From Diogma glabrata (taxonomy: Eukaryota > Arthropoda > Insecta > Diptera > Cylindrotomidae), in assembly GCA_963693315.1 (NCBI GenBank), contig OY856188.1:263929162-263993161 (forward strand): a stretch of 64,000 nucleotides of DNA, read 5' to 3'. Made by a program: the position numbers and the translations under genes. Every line of letters begins with the position of its first letter. Position 1 is the first letter of the stretch. Under the pieces are notes generated by a model. It did no database searches, was not told the DNA's origin, and saw nothing but the letters and a program-made list of their open reading frames with translations. Shown piece by piece: positions 35,416-48,075 of the stretch.

Positions 35416-38400
35416 TAGGGTTTCTCTGTTTGCCTTTTCAACGTGAAAAACTCTAAAATCTACCAAGTACGATACACATTTTTTGTTCATTTTATATTTA
35501 CAAATGTATAAATGTACTGTAATTTAACAAATTAATAAAACATAAAGAACCAAACCAAACCGATAAGAAACTGACATTTCGATCCACAACAGTTTTAACA
35601 TTAAATTAAACATAATTTAACGTATCACAACTGTAATATGAGTACACATACGATGATACAAATTCACATTACACCACAAACAGTTAAAAACTTTAAAGAG
35701 AATCAAAAAAAATTACTTTGATGTTATTACTCGTAATGTTAATAAACATTAATTTCACTTTTTAAAAAACTTTTATTAAAATAGTTTTTTATGTTTTTGT
35801 TTTACTTTTAATGTTTTCATTGTGTAAAATTTTTTTTTTGTGATTCCATTATAAATTCATTTAATTTAAATTCAACGTTGGTAAGTTATCTTTTTAAGTT
35901 ATTGCCTTCTACAGAAATAAAACAGTTCTTATAATTTTTTGTTTTCGTTTTTCTTTAATGTTTATTTCTTAATTTCAGGAGACAGTTTCGGTTGTTATTA
36001 CTTAATAAGTTTTTCCTTCGTGAGTCAGATTTAATTTGGTTTCAATTACTTACTGCTTATTGTTGTTAGGTTTGTTAGGTGATAATTAGGGATTGCAATC
36101 CAAAATATGGAAGGACTAGAACTTCAGACATCAAAGAGTCAGGATTTGGTAAGAAACATAAATAGTACAAAAGTTTTATTTTAAAAAGTCGGTCAAGTGC
36201 GAATAATATTTGCAAAAGAACAATAATTTTTGACAATAATTCAAAAACTTAAAACTGCAAAATTGTTTTAAAAAAATCTAAAAATCTAAAATTAAGTGCA
36301 AAATTTTTTAAATTTTTAAATCACTAAAATAGTTATTCAAAGTATCCTTTTGTTTTTTGTGTTTGTTTACATCACCTTCACCAAAAAATTTGTAAAACTG
36401 CATATCTTAAGACTTTATTTAATTTTTAACCAAATTTTGAATATTCATGGTTGACGAGATAATCGATATAAATAAATTAGATAAGTTAAGATAAGAAAAA
36501 TCGATATTTTATCTACACCTACGCAATATTTTTCAACTGTTTCTATTAATTTAGAAAACTCTTGAAAAATCTTTCCATTTAGGGCAAATGCTTCTTTCCA
36601 ATAATTAGAATTTAGTGAAAAACTCAATTTTCATAGTTTCACGTCAAAGGTTTCTATTAATTAAAAATTGGTGGAGATAAAATCATTAAAAAAAATTTTT
36701 CCATCAAATTTGAAGGAGGCATTATAGTTTTTTAATTTTAAAATAAACACATGGTTGTTAAACTCTTTTCAGCTCCTACTTTCCACTTTCTCTAGGTTGG
36801 AATTAAAGTTTCAAAAGTATGAATATTTTCATTAATGCTTAGGTATCGAGTTTGAACTACATCGAACGATGTATTGTAACGATTCTACATAATTGTAATG
36901 AAATACAGTTATAATTGTATTTAACCTCAATTTCCCCTTAAAATATTTCAAAACTAGAATAAACGTCACATTATTTTTATGAAAAAGGGGAACAGCAAAA
37001 AATAAAACAAAAAAAAACAAAACCATGAAATAAAATACATCCGAAATAATGGAGACGATTTCATCAAAATTTCTATAGCTTTTTTTGTAAAGCGTAGATT
37101 TACCTAGCATAATCGATACATTCAGAAAAATTATATAACGAGAGTTAGTTTCAAATTAGTCTGCGATAGTGTAACAGTTTAAGTAAAATGCGATTATATT
37201 AAGTAAGAGTTTTAAGTATTATTTAAGAAGAAATTTTTGTACTTAATAAAACCAGTACTTAATAAAACCAGTTGTTTTTGCTTACTAATCATTGATCTAG
37301 TTCAGAAAGATATTTGGGAATTATGTTTATCAAATTGTGAGTAAGGTCAATTCGAAGTTAGGCTGAAAAACGTGAGAATATAATAATTGCTAAGAAACTC
37401 ACACACATTTTGTGCAATTTTACCCCCAGAAACTGGAATTGGAAGCTACACCAAAAGTTTCATCAATATCATACAACAAGAAGTTTCAGATACACAGAAT
37501 CTGCCGACCCCTTCCTTTTTTTCATTTGTGTAGCACGTGACGGACGACTGGCAGACAAACGATGAGAAAAGCAAAAAAGTGGGGATACAGTTTCGAAAAT
37601 CTTCTCATGAATCTAATAATTCGGTCTTTTAGACCGGGTTTTGGACATTTGTTAGATATATTGTTCTTCATAAGATGCGGCACATGATCTGAAATTTGGC
37701 CACAGGTTCAGTTTCGTATTGTTTTAGGGTGCCGTACTCTGAAAAAGTAAAAACGGTCCCCTCTTGGTGAGACTTCGGTATCCGTCCGAATTTCTACATA
37801 ATCGATTTTCTCATAAACTAAAAGTGCTATCAACTTAAAATTTTCTCTTTTCTACTTTCTATCTGTATTTTATAGACATAGATAAGAAGATACTAAAACA
37901 AAAGTTTTTTTTAGGGAACCGAGTTTGATTAAGAAAAATCGAAAAAGATTAAAAATTAAAAAAAAATTATTAAATGCTTAGTTTTTGTGTTATTACCAAA
38001 AATATGACTTTTTTACTGCCTGGGGTCGACACATCGTTTAGAATGTAATTAAGAAGAGGTTGAGAGTAGAAATCTTGAAAAAAAAATTAATTCAAACCTT
38101 AACGAAATAAATATTCTTGTAACTTTCGAAAGCATAATTTTCGCCTTTTTTTCTAAAAGATCAAAATTTTTTCTTTTCCCCTCACCCCCCACCTTTATTT
38201 TGAGCATTACAAAAGAAATTTTTTTTAAAAAAATATTGGTTATAGGAAATGTTGTTAAGAGTGAATAAAAACTCGGTTTATCGGTCGGTTATCATTTAAA
38301 ATGTTATTTGGAAGGGGTTGTGACTTGTGAGTGACCCTCGGCAAGCGAGTCATAGTTGAGCTTGTCCGATTTTTTTCATAAACACAAATTCTAAAATAAT

Positions 38401-38660
38401 AATTACAACGACTTATCGGTTCATGTTTTTGCTGAGTGTTTGAGTGTTTTAATTGTATTTTAATTGTAAACACTTAAGTGTTTTAATTGTATAATTCCCA
38501 TCGTTTTTTATCCTTTAGATTATCATAGCAGATGTCAATAATTTCGAGTAAAATGTTGAATACAAGCTGTAAATGCATCTAAGAGTAAACAATAGAAAAT
38601 ACTTTTGGAGCGATTGAATAAAACTGCTGCTGTGACCGACTAGCATTTTATTCAGCAATG
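35416..38660. other. AT-rich intergenic sequence
   Basis: No gene recognised. A degraded family A right end lies near 37530-37640 (GACGGACGACTGGCAGACAAA ... TCGGTCTTTTAGACCG). TAGGGATTGCAATCC at about 36087 matches the terminal repeat of the 88-bp MITE at 47523 and may be a MITE end fragment. The frame at 36832-37110 is hydrophobic by composition. Confidence 0.45.
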
Positions 38661-38668
38661 CCCAATTA

Positions 38669-38935
38669 TGATCTGAGCCGAATTAGGGCGTAAGGTAAGG
38701 CTTAATAGGGTATTTGCATCCAGTCCATATCAGAAATCATAACTGAGTTCACTATTATTGTACGCCATATTTGTCCTGATGTACCACGAATTGCAAAGAC
38801 CTACTAATAAATGCTGGAGCAGGGTCGAATCAGAAATAAACTAGGGCAGGTCCTAATAGAGTATTCTCACCCGGTCTTTATTATGTATCATAAATGAGTT
38901 TCCGTTTAAGGTGTGCCACATTTGTCCTGATCTTA
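38669..38935. repeat. Two diverged tandem units of about 151 bp
   Basis: Both units run through a CTAATAG.GTATT block, AATCATAACTGAGTT or ATCATAAATGAGTT, and end in CATATTTGTCCTGAT / CACATTTGTCCTGAT, 151 bp apart (38771 and 38922). Confidence 0.7.
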
Positions 38936-40300
38936 GCCGCGTTATTTTATTTGATTTAAAATTCACTAGAGTTATAAAAATTTTACATATACAAAGTTTG
39001 TGAAATTTTCAATATACATACTTTAGTTATCGCTTTTTGGCTTAAAGACTAGAGTAAACGATTGTGGGTTATGAGTACATATGTTAAGTATAACATTAGA
39101 TTATTTAAAAAAAAAAAATTTACAAACATTGAACATTTTGTTGTGTATATAGAAGGAAATTCCCTATTTGAATTAATCCGGTCTGGTCCGGTTCTAGTAG
39201 GGTTGACTGATCCGCTTTGGATAGTTTGAGGCGTTACATTCTTGATCTAAACCTACTCAGAATGCTGATTCGGTCCCTGCTAGTGCTAGGTGAAAGCCGC
39301 ATCTACCCCAGATCTGACCCTTTTCATAATGCTAGGTTGGTAAGTTTTAGGAAATGGCGCCCAAATGACAATTCTATACTCAATTTCAGGACCAGTTCCA
39401 GTTTCTCAGTTGTTTTAAATATTTTTATACTTTTAAGTAATATTTTAATAACAAATGTATCTCCGCTCTAAATTAGAACTCTTTTAGTACGATTAAAAAT
39501 AATGTGACTGATATCTATCAGTATAATTTGAATTCATTTGTAGTTTGTTTTAATGCCGGTCAACTTTTGCCCGCCATCGGGTTCAAAACTAATAAAGCAG
39601 CCGCCTCTTTGGAGTTTGTCCATAATGATAAAATTTTCAGGTTGGTAAAATTCTTCTTCATGTGGTCCTAAATTACAACCAGCACAGACATCAATTGTGC
39701 TATTGTCTAATAATGCGGAGGAAGAAAGGTAAAAATTTGAGTGGGAAGAAAAGTAAAAATCTTGTCGAAAACAACAGTCAGAATCTTTGGTTTTCTTATT
39801 GTAGGAATTGAACTGTTTTCTACCTCCATATCCAATGTTTCGTGTATTTTTGGATTCCAAATCATGAAGACTCAAGATTTCTTACGGTGAGCCAGTTGTT
39901 GAGTTGGGACAGGTATATAAAAATATGATCACATACCTCTCTGATACTTACACTAAGTTGATATCTGACACTATGTTGATATCAAAGTTATGTCGTCTGC
40001 TTGTGAGACAATTCTTACTTCTGCCGGTGTTTATCAAACTTAAAAATTACCGGGAATATCACCACTTCTTGTGGTCGATATGCTGTTGTCGAATTCAACA
40101 TATAATTGGCGTCTTTGAATGGAGTTCGAGAGCTATCTTTTAATTATTTACGGTAGTGTTGACTTAAGTATGTCTAGTAATAATTTTTTGTCACTAACGG
40201 TGGCGAACGCACGTTAAAGATAAAAAGCAACCCGGATTGTTGGGTGGTTTGGTTTTCTTTTATTTAGGCTACGATGTGAGGCCTTTGACAAAATATATTT
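38936..40300. other. Unassigned sequence with one 113-residue frame
   Basis: The frame at 39534-39875 (-) contains a Cys-rich piece VCAGCNLGPHEEEFYQPENF that looks less compositionally biased than its neighbours. I do not recognise it, and there is no upstream context to call it a gene. The rest is featureless. Confidence 0.3.
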
Positions 40301-40309
40301 TTATATCGA

Positions 40310-41010
40310 GTCAAGTAGGGTATCATATGAAAGAGCTTCACTTCAGTATTTTAAAAAAATGTATTGTGGAATTTTACACCCGACCATTTTTTGTGTAATT
40401 CTAAATAATGGCGTTTTCTGTATGTTTTCTTTCTTCGATTAGCTCCGAACCTAAGTAATCGAAAATCTTAAAAAGTATTTTGAATGATAGAAAAAATTAG
40501 TAAATTTTTAAAGAAAAATATAGTAAAGTACCAACTACTAATAATTATATTTATTAAGGGGGAGGATATGAAAAGGGGTAAATACACCATTTAAAACCCG
40601 GTCAAGTGGGGTGTCATTTGAAAGAGCACCAAAATTAAGAAACATTACAATTTTTTTTAGAATTTTGCGATTCACCGTTTTTAAATTATTCTCAAAAAAG
40701 TGCAACAAAAAGTTGGTCCCCCCCATACGTTTCTTCGTTGATTGACAGAAAAAATTCATAGAGATAGGAAATTTGATAAACCCTAACCGAAAAATATAGC
40801 GAAGCCTCAAGTGATTTTATTTCTATGTGCTTAGGGGATGGGGGGGAAGAGTGAAAAAAATGTTTTTGGGCTCGCATGAGTGGAGTGTCATTTGAAAGAA
40901 CACCAAAATTAAGAAACATTACAATTTTTTTTAGAATCTTGCAATGCACCGTTTTTGAATTATTGTCAAAAAAAGTCCTATTTTTAGTGTTAACACCACT
41001 CAACCCCTAA
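40310..41010. repeat. Three tandem units of about 275-290 bp
   Basis: Unit starts share TCAAGTGGGGTGTCATTTGA (or variants) at about 40310, 40601 and 40875. Units 2 and 3 are close (CACCAAAATTAAGAAACATT, CACCGTTTTT, TCGTTGATT); unit 1 is more diverged. Satellite-like, and the overlapping minus-strand frames are artefacts. Confidence 0.75.
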
Positions 41011-43730
41011 ATTTCGTCGTTGATTAACAGAATTGAGTCGTTCCTTAGCTACCATAAACAGCTATGGATAAAATTTAACCTAAAGTAATATTTTTTATAT
41101 CATTTCGATCAATTTAGATGAGATTGACATTTACTATTGATATTTACGATGAACCATTTATTTTTTATGTGTCTATGGTCTGGCAATATAAACCCTTTAC
41201 AACACAACTTTATGTTAATTATTTTGATCATGTTTTCTTTACATTCACGAAACCCTTGACGAGCGAGTTTTATTCGCACTTGTTTGACTTTTTTTCTTGT
41301 TAGTTTCAGTTCAGTATTTGACGGTTGATTGGGTTTGTTGCCAGCAAATGAAATCTTACATCTGCTAAACGTGCAGCTTCAGTTGTTGAATTAGGTCTTA
41401 TCTTTGGGTAGCTAGCTAACTGTTGGAATGATTGTGTGTGTAGCTTTTTGAAGGATATAAGGGAGCACGCGTTTCTTATTATAGAGGCTGGATTGAATTT
41501 GGACTTTTCCAATCTAGTTTTCAATTTGATTACGAAAGCCATTCCTATTCACTTTCGTAAAATTAATATAATGGTTGCGATCAGACTTACACTTAGTAAT
41601 TAATCTTTGAATCAAGGTTAAAATTGGGAAATGTTCCGAAGATAGTGCTGTTTTTATTTCTCAAAACCAGCTGTTGAGCAGTGTTGCAATGGAAAGTTAC
41701 AAGTCAGGCGAGTTGGAGCTATTAGAAGTGACCATGGAGTTTTAATGTAATAAACTGTAAGTTTTATTCAGAGAAACCCAAAACCGATTTCGAATTGAAA
41801 ATTCAAAGGATTCACAATGATATACTTAAGTTTCATTGCTCACAAATCCTGAATAATTATTTCTACCGTTTTGTGGATTTTATTCCATCAGATGTCTTAC
41901 TAAAGTTAGTTCCAGTTAATTTCAAAGATGGCGTAATGAAACAAACTTTAGTTTTAGTACTATTTATTAAAGATTGAAGTGTGTGAGAATTTGTAAGACC
42001 TCAATCAACAATAGGTTGTTCAAGCTAGCCTTAAGAAACGTATATAGAATTCGATATTTCTCGATACATAAGGGTCATTAAAAACTCATCCTTACAGGCG
42101 TATCGGTTTTTTGGAAATGCTTTCTGTTCTCCTGAAGAGTCCTGTGTGCGATTGTAGTTATATACGCTAATTTAGAGGCTACTCTTAGTTATGACAACAG
42201 CTATCTTCTATCTCAAGAACTGAGTCCTTTAATATTCGAGAAGATTAGATACCAAAAGATTTGTTTAATCTTATTTGTTCCGATATTTTGGCTTTCAAGT
42301 GTGATTCTAATGTTTGTGATCAGAATAAAATAGTATAAAAAACATGTTGCTTGTGCTACAAATTTTTCTCTAAATACCTCTTGTCTACATAACTGTGCAT
42401 TATTTAATATGTAAACATATTAAGATTCACTTATTCTGATTAAATATGTATAAAATCGTGTCGCGTGTTTTCATTAAAATTCGCAAAAAAAAACATAATT
42501 GAATAACTTAAATTTCAATAACGTTTTTTGTTGCTTATATAATTTAATTTTTAGAATAATTTCGTTTATCATTTAGCCAAATTAATGCAACGTAATTTTC
42601 TAGTTTTTAAAAAAATTTGACCTTCATTGTTCATTAATCATTATTATAAGATTACTTTCAAGATGAGTTTTTAAATTTTTTTATTGAATTATATTAATTA
42701 TTATTTAATATTAAATAAGTAAAAATGACCATGCTGAACTAATGACTGAGTCAGCTGTCAGATGAGAGAATATTGTACATTGCCAGAACTAATTACAATT
42801 TTGTTAAAGGCCATCGAGAAGATTATTTAAATATTTATATATGTTAAAATTTTTAAATCTCAAAACATTACTCGTTTTTCAATTCAAACTCATAAACGAA
42901 ATACAAAACCAAAATAAATTAAAAATAGAATTAATGGAAAAATGTCTGTTTTTCATTCAATAAAATCATAAAAAAATAAGTTTACTTATAAAATTAATTT
43001 CATAATATTTTATTTTACTTTACAAGTATTGATAAAAAACGTTACAAAAAAAAAAGCTTCAATTTCAATTCATTTTTTTATGGTTTACTTCCTTTGGGAT
43101 TATATAATTCACTTGAAATTTTATTTCATTTCTGTTTGTTTCTCTTTATTTATTTAATGTTTTGACTATTATTTTTTTTTTATTATATTTTTAATTTTTT
43201 CCAAACGAACCAGAACATCATCGTGAGTTCTTGATAGAATCTATTTAAAATGTAAATTAACCGTAGATTTAAGATAACTATTACGTTCTACTTCTATATG
43301 GCAAAATAAAAACAGAAAAAACTCGTTTAGTGTGTCAACATTAATGTTAATTTATCTACAAAGAGTGGTAATGGAAATACTGTAGGAAGAGGATAGATGG
43401 TTTTACTACTTTTGGTATTGTTTTCGATTGAGATGCAAAGCTGGTGCGTGTTTTAAAAAAAAAAAATAATGGTCAAGGTTGTTTGTACACACAATATTAA
43501 ATACAGACAATTTTGTAAATAAAAAAATTGTGTGGTATAAATGTGACTTCTTAACAGTTTCTATGGTTTGATTAAGTAATCCGCTAGTTGCAACCATAGC
43601 TTTGAGTGAATTCAACCTCTTTGACAGCATACAAAAATGGGCAGTTTGAATAGCTTTCCCGTTGTCCATTTCATAAAAATTTTTTATAATTAAAAAAATC
43701 ATAAAAAATAAATAAATATACAAAACCTCT
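41011..43730. other. AT-rich intergenic sequence
   Basis: Short frames at 41118, 41306 and 41795 show no domain. From about 42.3 kb the sequence is very AT-rich. Nothing supportable. Confidence 0.45.
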
Positions 43731-43734
43731 TAAA

Positions 43735-43845
43735 TACCACCTTGGTTAGTCACATCTCACTGTTATTGCTAGTGATATGTGATATCTTACAATTACTCGT
43801 TTGTCAATAGCAGAGACTGCAGTACGCAGCGTTATCATACCTGTG
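43735..43845 (-). repeat. Small interspersed repeat, copy 2 of 3
   Basis: The reverse complement reads GCGTACTGCAGTCTCTG, CTATTGACAAACGAG, AGATATCACATATCACTAGC and ACTAACCAAGG, aligned with the copies at 27.06 and 55.26 kb. Confidence 0.65.
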
Positions 43846-43849
43846 GATC

Positions 43850-44745
43850 AAAAAACAGTTTACATATATCAACAAAAACTGATCTCTCCATGCAGATGGA
43901 ATTTATAGCACTGTGCTTCGAATAAAGCGTGATCATGTATAAGTATATATTGAATAGAGGTTATCACTCTACTATAAATTTAATAGTGGTTGCCGATAAA
44001 TCCCAAACATGGTTTTGATTTTTGCCTTTTTCTTATTATTTGTACATTCAAAAAAGGCAGAGGACTATTACTTTCCGCAATTGAAGTGCAATTTGGCTCT
44101 GAATGCTCGTTTTAAAGTGCTATTTGTAATTATTAATCCTGAACTGGAAGAAATTTTACTTCATGCAAATCTGCTCTTTTTTGTAAGGCTTTGTTTTGAC
44201 TCTTATTTTGGCGTTTGAGATAGTATGTTACGCAAACGATTGGTACATCTACTGGAAAACACTGTGAAGATTGTAAACAGCTTAGTTTGCTTAAAAGTAG
44301 GGCGTTACTCTTTCCGTTTCTGATTGTTTTTGTTTGGATTCGTAATATAACAATTTGTTTTGGTTTCGGAACAATAAGGGGTTTTTGTACTCTTCAGTGA
44401 TATCAAATCAAAAGTAATATTTGACACAAACAAGGAGTTACTGAAAATAAGTGAAAAATTGCAAGAACTATCATAGAATAAAAAACAAAAGAATGGATTA
44501 AAAAACAAAAAGAATATGAAACGGCATATCACGTATAGAATAATTTCTTTCAAATCTTTTACAGGATTGGACGAAGGGAAGGGCATATGTATAGTTTAAC
44601 GGGGTCCCGTTAATGATATATCTTCCCCACATATTCCACCAGACCTATGTCCACATAAAATTAATCCGATGTGAAATGATTGAAACCAAATATTTTGGTT
44701 GACTATGCTTCACGCGTCATGCAACTTTATTAACCAAAAAATATA
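43850..44745. other. Unassigned sequence
   Basis: Two frames (44009-44218 + and 44305-44586 -) with no recognisable content. No repeat identified. Confidence 0.4.
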
Positions 44746-44749
44746 AGAA

Positions 44750-46460
44750 ACACACATTACAAACAATGAAATTACTTCGGTCTAATTACTTCGGTCGCCG
44801 TCACAACTTACGAAATCTAGAAAACCGCTGGACGGATTTGAAAATTTTATTTTCTTCTAAAAATAGGTTTACTAAATGGGACGAGCCGGAAGGACGATGT
44901 GTTCGATAGCTGTACCGGAAGTGTGTCAAAACAATCGTCAAGTGTGTCAAAACAAGGAAATTTGCATATATTTTGCTTAAAAAACATTCATTTTAAGTGA
45001 TTACAAGTAGGAACATTGAATTTGGAGAAATCTTGATGGTCGGGATTGGTATGTGAGACCAAAATCTAGATTATTGCATTATAAGTTTGTCAAAAAATGT
45101 TGTCAAGTGTGTCAAAAGAAAGATTTTTATTTACTTTTTTACCTAATTTTTTGAAAAAAAATAAAATTAATAATTTGTATGACATGAAAGTTTATTATTA
45201 TTATAAAGAATTATTGCATTATAATTTTGTCAAAAACATAATTTAAGGTGTGTCAAAAAATGATTTCATTTATTTTTTTAGTCAATTTTTTTGAAAAAAA
45301 AATGTAGCTGGTTTTATGACGTAAATGTAATTGAAAATCAAATTGGACCTGGAAATTTTTGAATTTGTTATAGTTTTTGAAATATTTTTGGAATTTTGAA
45401 AAAAGTTTTAATTTTTGATTTTGTAAAAATTTTTGAATATTTTTAGAATTTTGAGAAATTTTCAATTTTTGATTTTATTATAATTTTTGGAATTTTGAAA
45501 AAAGTTTCCAATTTTGATTTTGTAATAATTTTTGGAACAAATTGGGAATTTTGAAAAAATTTTGATTTTATTATAATTTTTACAATATTTTTGGGATTTT
45601 GAAAGAAATATGAATTTGTGATTTTGTATATTTTCTCGAATCACTATATCGTGTTGGAGTAGTTTGCTGAAAATGTAATTGAAAATGAAATTGGACATTT
45701 TTGAATTTGTTATAGTTTTTGAAATATTTTTGGAATTATGAAAAAGTTTCAATTTTCGATTTTGTAAGAATTTTTGGAATATTTTTAGAATTTTGAAAAA
45801 TTTTAAATTTTTGATTTTTTATAATTTTTTTAATTTTGAAATAAGTTTCAATTTTTGATATTGTTATAATTTATGCAATATTTTTAGAATTTTGGAAAAA
45901 GTTTCAATTTTTGAATTTTTTAGAATTTTTGGAATATTATTAGAATTTAGAAAAAGGTTAAATTTTTGATTTTATCATAATTTTTATAATTTTGGTAAAT
46001 GTTACAATTATTGATTTAGTTATAATTTTTGCAATAATTTTTGTTTTAATCTTTGATTTTGTAATACTTGTTAGAATTTTGTTTGAAAAAGTTTGAATTT
46101 TTATTTTATTTTATTTTTTTAATATTTTTGGAGTTTTGAAAGAAACATGAATTTGTGATTTTGAAATATTTTCTCGAAACGCTAAATGGAGAGGTTTTTG
46201 AGTAGTTTGCTGATTGAATAATCTTTTCACTAAATTATGTTTTATTGATGTTTCGTGTTAGTTTTGTATTAAATATCTAAATTGAGATAAAAATACATGA
46301 ACTTTAACAAAACGTTATGTTTGATATACATCGCTGCCCAAAACTAAAAACCATGTCCTCATAAAAGTTTTTTGCCGAAAACTATATAAAAATCCTTAAC
46401 CCAGAAGTTTTGATATCTCAGAGCTGTGAGATTTCAGCCCTTCCATATTTTTTCTATTGC
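44750..46460 (-). repeat. Family A interspersed repeat, full-length reverse copy
   Basis: Right end at 44768-44795 (two close ATTACTTCGGTC motifs), then CTGTACCGGAAGTGTGTCAA, the GACACACTT motifs, the TAGGAACATTGAATTTGGAG and GGTCGGGATTGGTATGTGAG blocks, a long 55-bp-unit array (45340-46150) and the left-end module with TAGTTTTGGGCAGCGATGTA (reverse strand) and CTGTGAGATTTCAGCCC. This best-preserved copy serves as the reference for the others, including the empty site of the nested MITE at 57.5 kb. Confidence 0.8.
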
Positions 46461-46639
46461 AATGTGCGACGTCGTTTCATTATTTCTTTATTAACGATTG
46501 ATAAAAAATTTTTCTACTGCAGTATGCAACGCCCGATTTTATTTATGTACATTGTGATCTGTCAAATTGGAATTACGATAAAACACAACATATAGGTTGA
46601 TATTTCAATTGCAATTGGTATATTTGTTGCCTCACTTTA

Positions 46640-46735
46640 GCTGTAATACATGTTTCTATGTCTAAATACACCTTTCACCATCGTACATGTCTAAATACAC
46701 CTTTCACCATACACCATCGTACAGTATCGACTGTT
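46640..46735. repeat. Short direct repeat
   Basis: ATGTCTAAATACACCTTTCA and following CCAT occur twice, 29 bp apart, with the trailing CATCGTAC also repeated. Confidence 0.8.
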
Positions 46736-47057
46736 ACCGATGTGTCGGACTGATTCGATACATCGAATAACAAATATTGATGTTTTCGATGCATCAATGT
46801 ATATCGAGCAACTCTAACATACACAAAAATCTGTGTGGCAAAGTCTACCGATTTCTAGCGAATTTCATGCCGCTTGTACTTTTTTCGTAAATTTTCGTAT
46901 TCCACATTTTTCTTTGTTTTTTTCATCTTAATTATTTCTTCGTTTGTTAAATAAAAAATATTGAATAATTAGTAGTTCTAATTTAAACTTTCATAAAGTA
47001 GAACTATCTTCTTTTTATATATTTCATACTAATATTAATAATTTAAATATTTTACAA

Positions 47058-47271
47058 ATGTCTACTAGAGTGCCATCGTTTAGTGGGTGTTTAAATCCTT
47101 TTAACCTCCTAATTCATGTTAAACGTGAAAGTCTACGGAAGCCATCTGATGCGGCAGTGAAAATGTTTCCGAATTTGAAAAACATTAACTATTTGTGTTC
47201 GAGCTGCAGAAAAAGAATTGCAAATATAAGCAAGACTACGAGTAATGAAGACGTGGAACTTGAATCTGTTG
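47058..47271 (+). pseudogene. N-terminal exon remnant of a CDGxGG-family protein
   Basis: The frame starts MSTRVPSFSGCLNPFNLLIH and runs to ISKTTSNEDVELESVG, where GTAAAT (47272) is a possible splice donor. It contains a Cys-Asn-Pro-Phe-like CLNPFN motif and a CSSC pair (LCSSCRKRIANI). From memory, this resembles the N-terminal zinc-binding part of the same transposon-type family whose C-terminal CDGFGATVKR segment lies 0.6 kb downstream, with a LINE fragment between. The colinear order supports one broken gene. The family assignment of this part alone is moderate. Confidence 0.5.
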
Positions 47272-47339
47272 GTAAATTTTTTTTATTTCTGTAAATTTTG
47301 CACTACATAAACATTTTTGTTTTTATGTTAAATCCAGGG

Positions 47340-47420
47340 CTGCGAGACTCCGACTCCAAGTTTTCAAATTTTAAATCCGACTCCGACCCCGACCCCGACT
47401 CCGACTTATATATATCTAAT
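47340..47420. repeat. Degenerate CCGACT/CCGACC simple repeat
   Basis: Two clusters of GACTCCGACTCC-like units separated by a short AT spacer. Confidence 0.8.
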
Positions 47421-47439
47421 ACAAAATATTCAAATTTCA

Positions 47440-47840
47440 TTTTGGAACAATAAAGTCTACAAAACGTATTAAAGCACCTGGCATCGACTACAATATAAAA
47501 TATCCGAAATGATTGTACAGGGTAAGGATTGCAATCCCGGGATTTTTTGCTTCACGAATTCGGGGAGCCCGGGAATCGTCATGTAAAAAATCACTTGATT
47601 GTAATCCCTAGTACAAGGTGGTGAAACCCTATCTTCAAGATTGTTTTAACTTGTTTAAATGATCTGTATAGGACTGAAACTATGCCACAGGACTGGAATT
47701 TAGCTACGCTGATACCAATTTACAAAAATGGTAAACCTTCACCTTTGTGAAAATTACAGGGGAATTGCTCTACTCTCCTACATATTATATATGATTTTTT
47801 ATAATCTTTTCCAGTAGACTAACCAACTTTTCAAATTTAC
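47440..47840 (+). pseudogene. LINE reverse-transcriptase fragment
   Basis: Translates in pieces to IKAPGIDYN, then (after an 88-bp insertion) ETMPQDWNLATLIPIYKNGK, and in another frame CENYRGIALLS. This is the start of a non-LTR reverse transcriptase (KAPGxD ... P.DW..A.I.PIYKKG....C.NYRGIAL). Frameshifts and stops make it dead. It sits between the two halves of the CDGxGG gene remnant. Confidence 0.75.
47523..47610. mobile_element. 88-bp hAT-like MITE
   Basis: Ends TAAGGATTGCAATC and GATTGTAATCCCTA form an imperfect 14-bp terminal inverted repeat. Flanking 8-mers GTACAGGG (47515-47522) and GTACAAGG (47611-47618) are a target duplication with one change. It interrupts the LINE fragment between its KAPGID and DWNLA blocks. 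Confidence 0.75.
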
Positions 47841-47856
47841 AAAATGGAACATGATT

Positions 47857-48036
47857 GATATCACCAATTGTGATGGTTTTGGAGCCACGGTAAAGCGCAG
47901 TGCTCAGCGTGCGAGTTTGAAATCAAAAGAAATAATTTTAAATGCCGTGGAACTGTATAATTGGCTCAGTAGTACAGATCGTTTGCCGAACATTAATATA
48001 AAGTATTATGACTCAAAAACTCAACTCCAGCCATAG
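47857..48036 (+). pseudogene. C-terminal remnant of a CDGxGG-family protein
   Basis: Reads NCDGFGATVKRSAQRASLKS then EIILNAVELYNWLSST and LPNINIKYYD before a stop. The CDGxGxTVKRxAxRASL block followed by an LY.W helix is the counterpart of CDGIGGKLK ... PLDLYEWA at 12.22-12.33 kb, so this is a second, independent copy of the same family. The central part (TTDRC to SQYKN) is missing here. A 27-bp direct repeat follows at 48020-48075. Confidence 0.7.
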
Positions 48037-48075
48037 AATCAAAAGATTCAACTCCAGCCATAGAATCAAAAATTT

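Noticed and set aside
39534..39875. 113-residue frame on the minus strand as a host gene exon
   Set aside because: Composition is less biased than its neighbours, but no homology is recognised and no splice structure can be supported.
47058..48036. Intact two-exon gene
   Set aside because: The central half of the protein is missing and a dead LINE piece lies between the parts.
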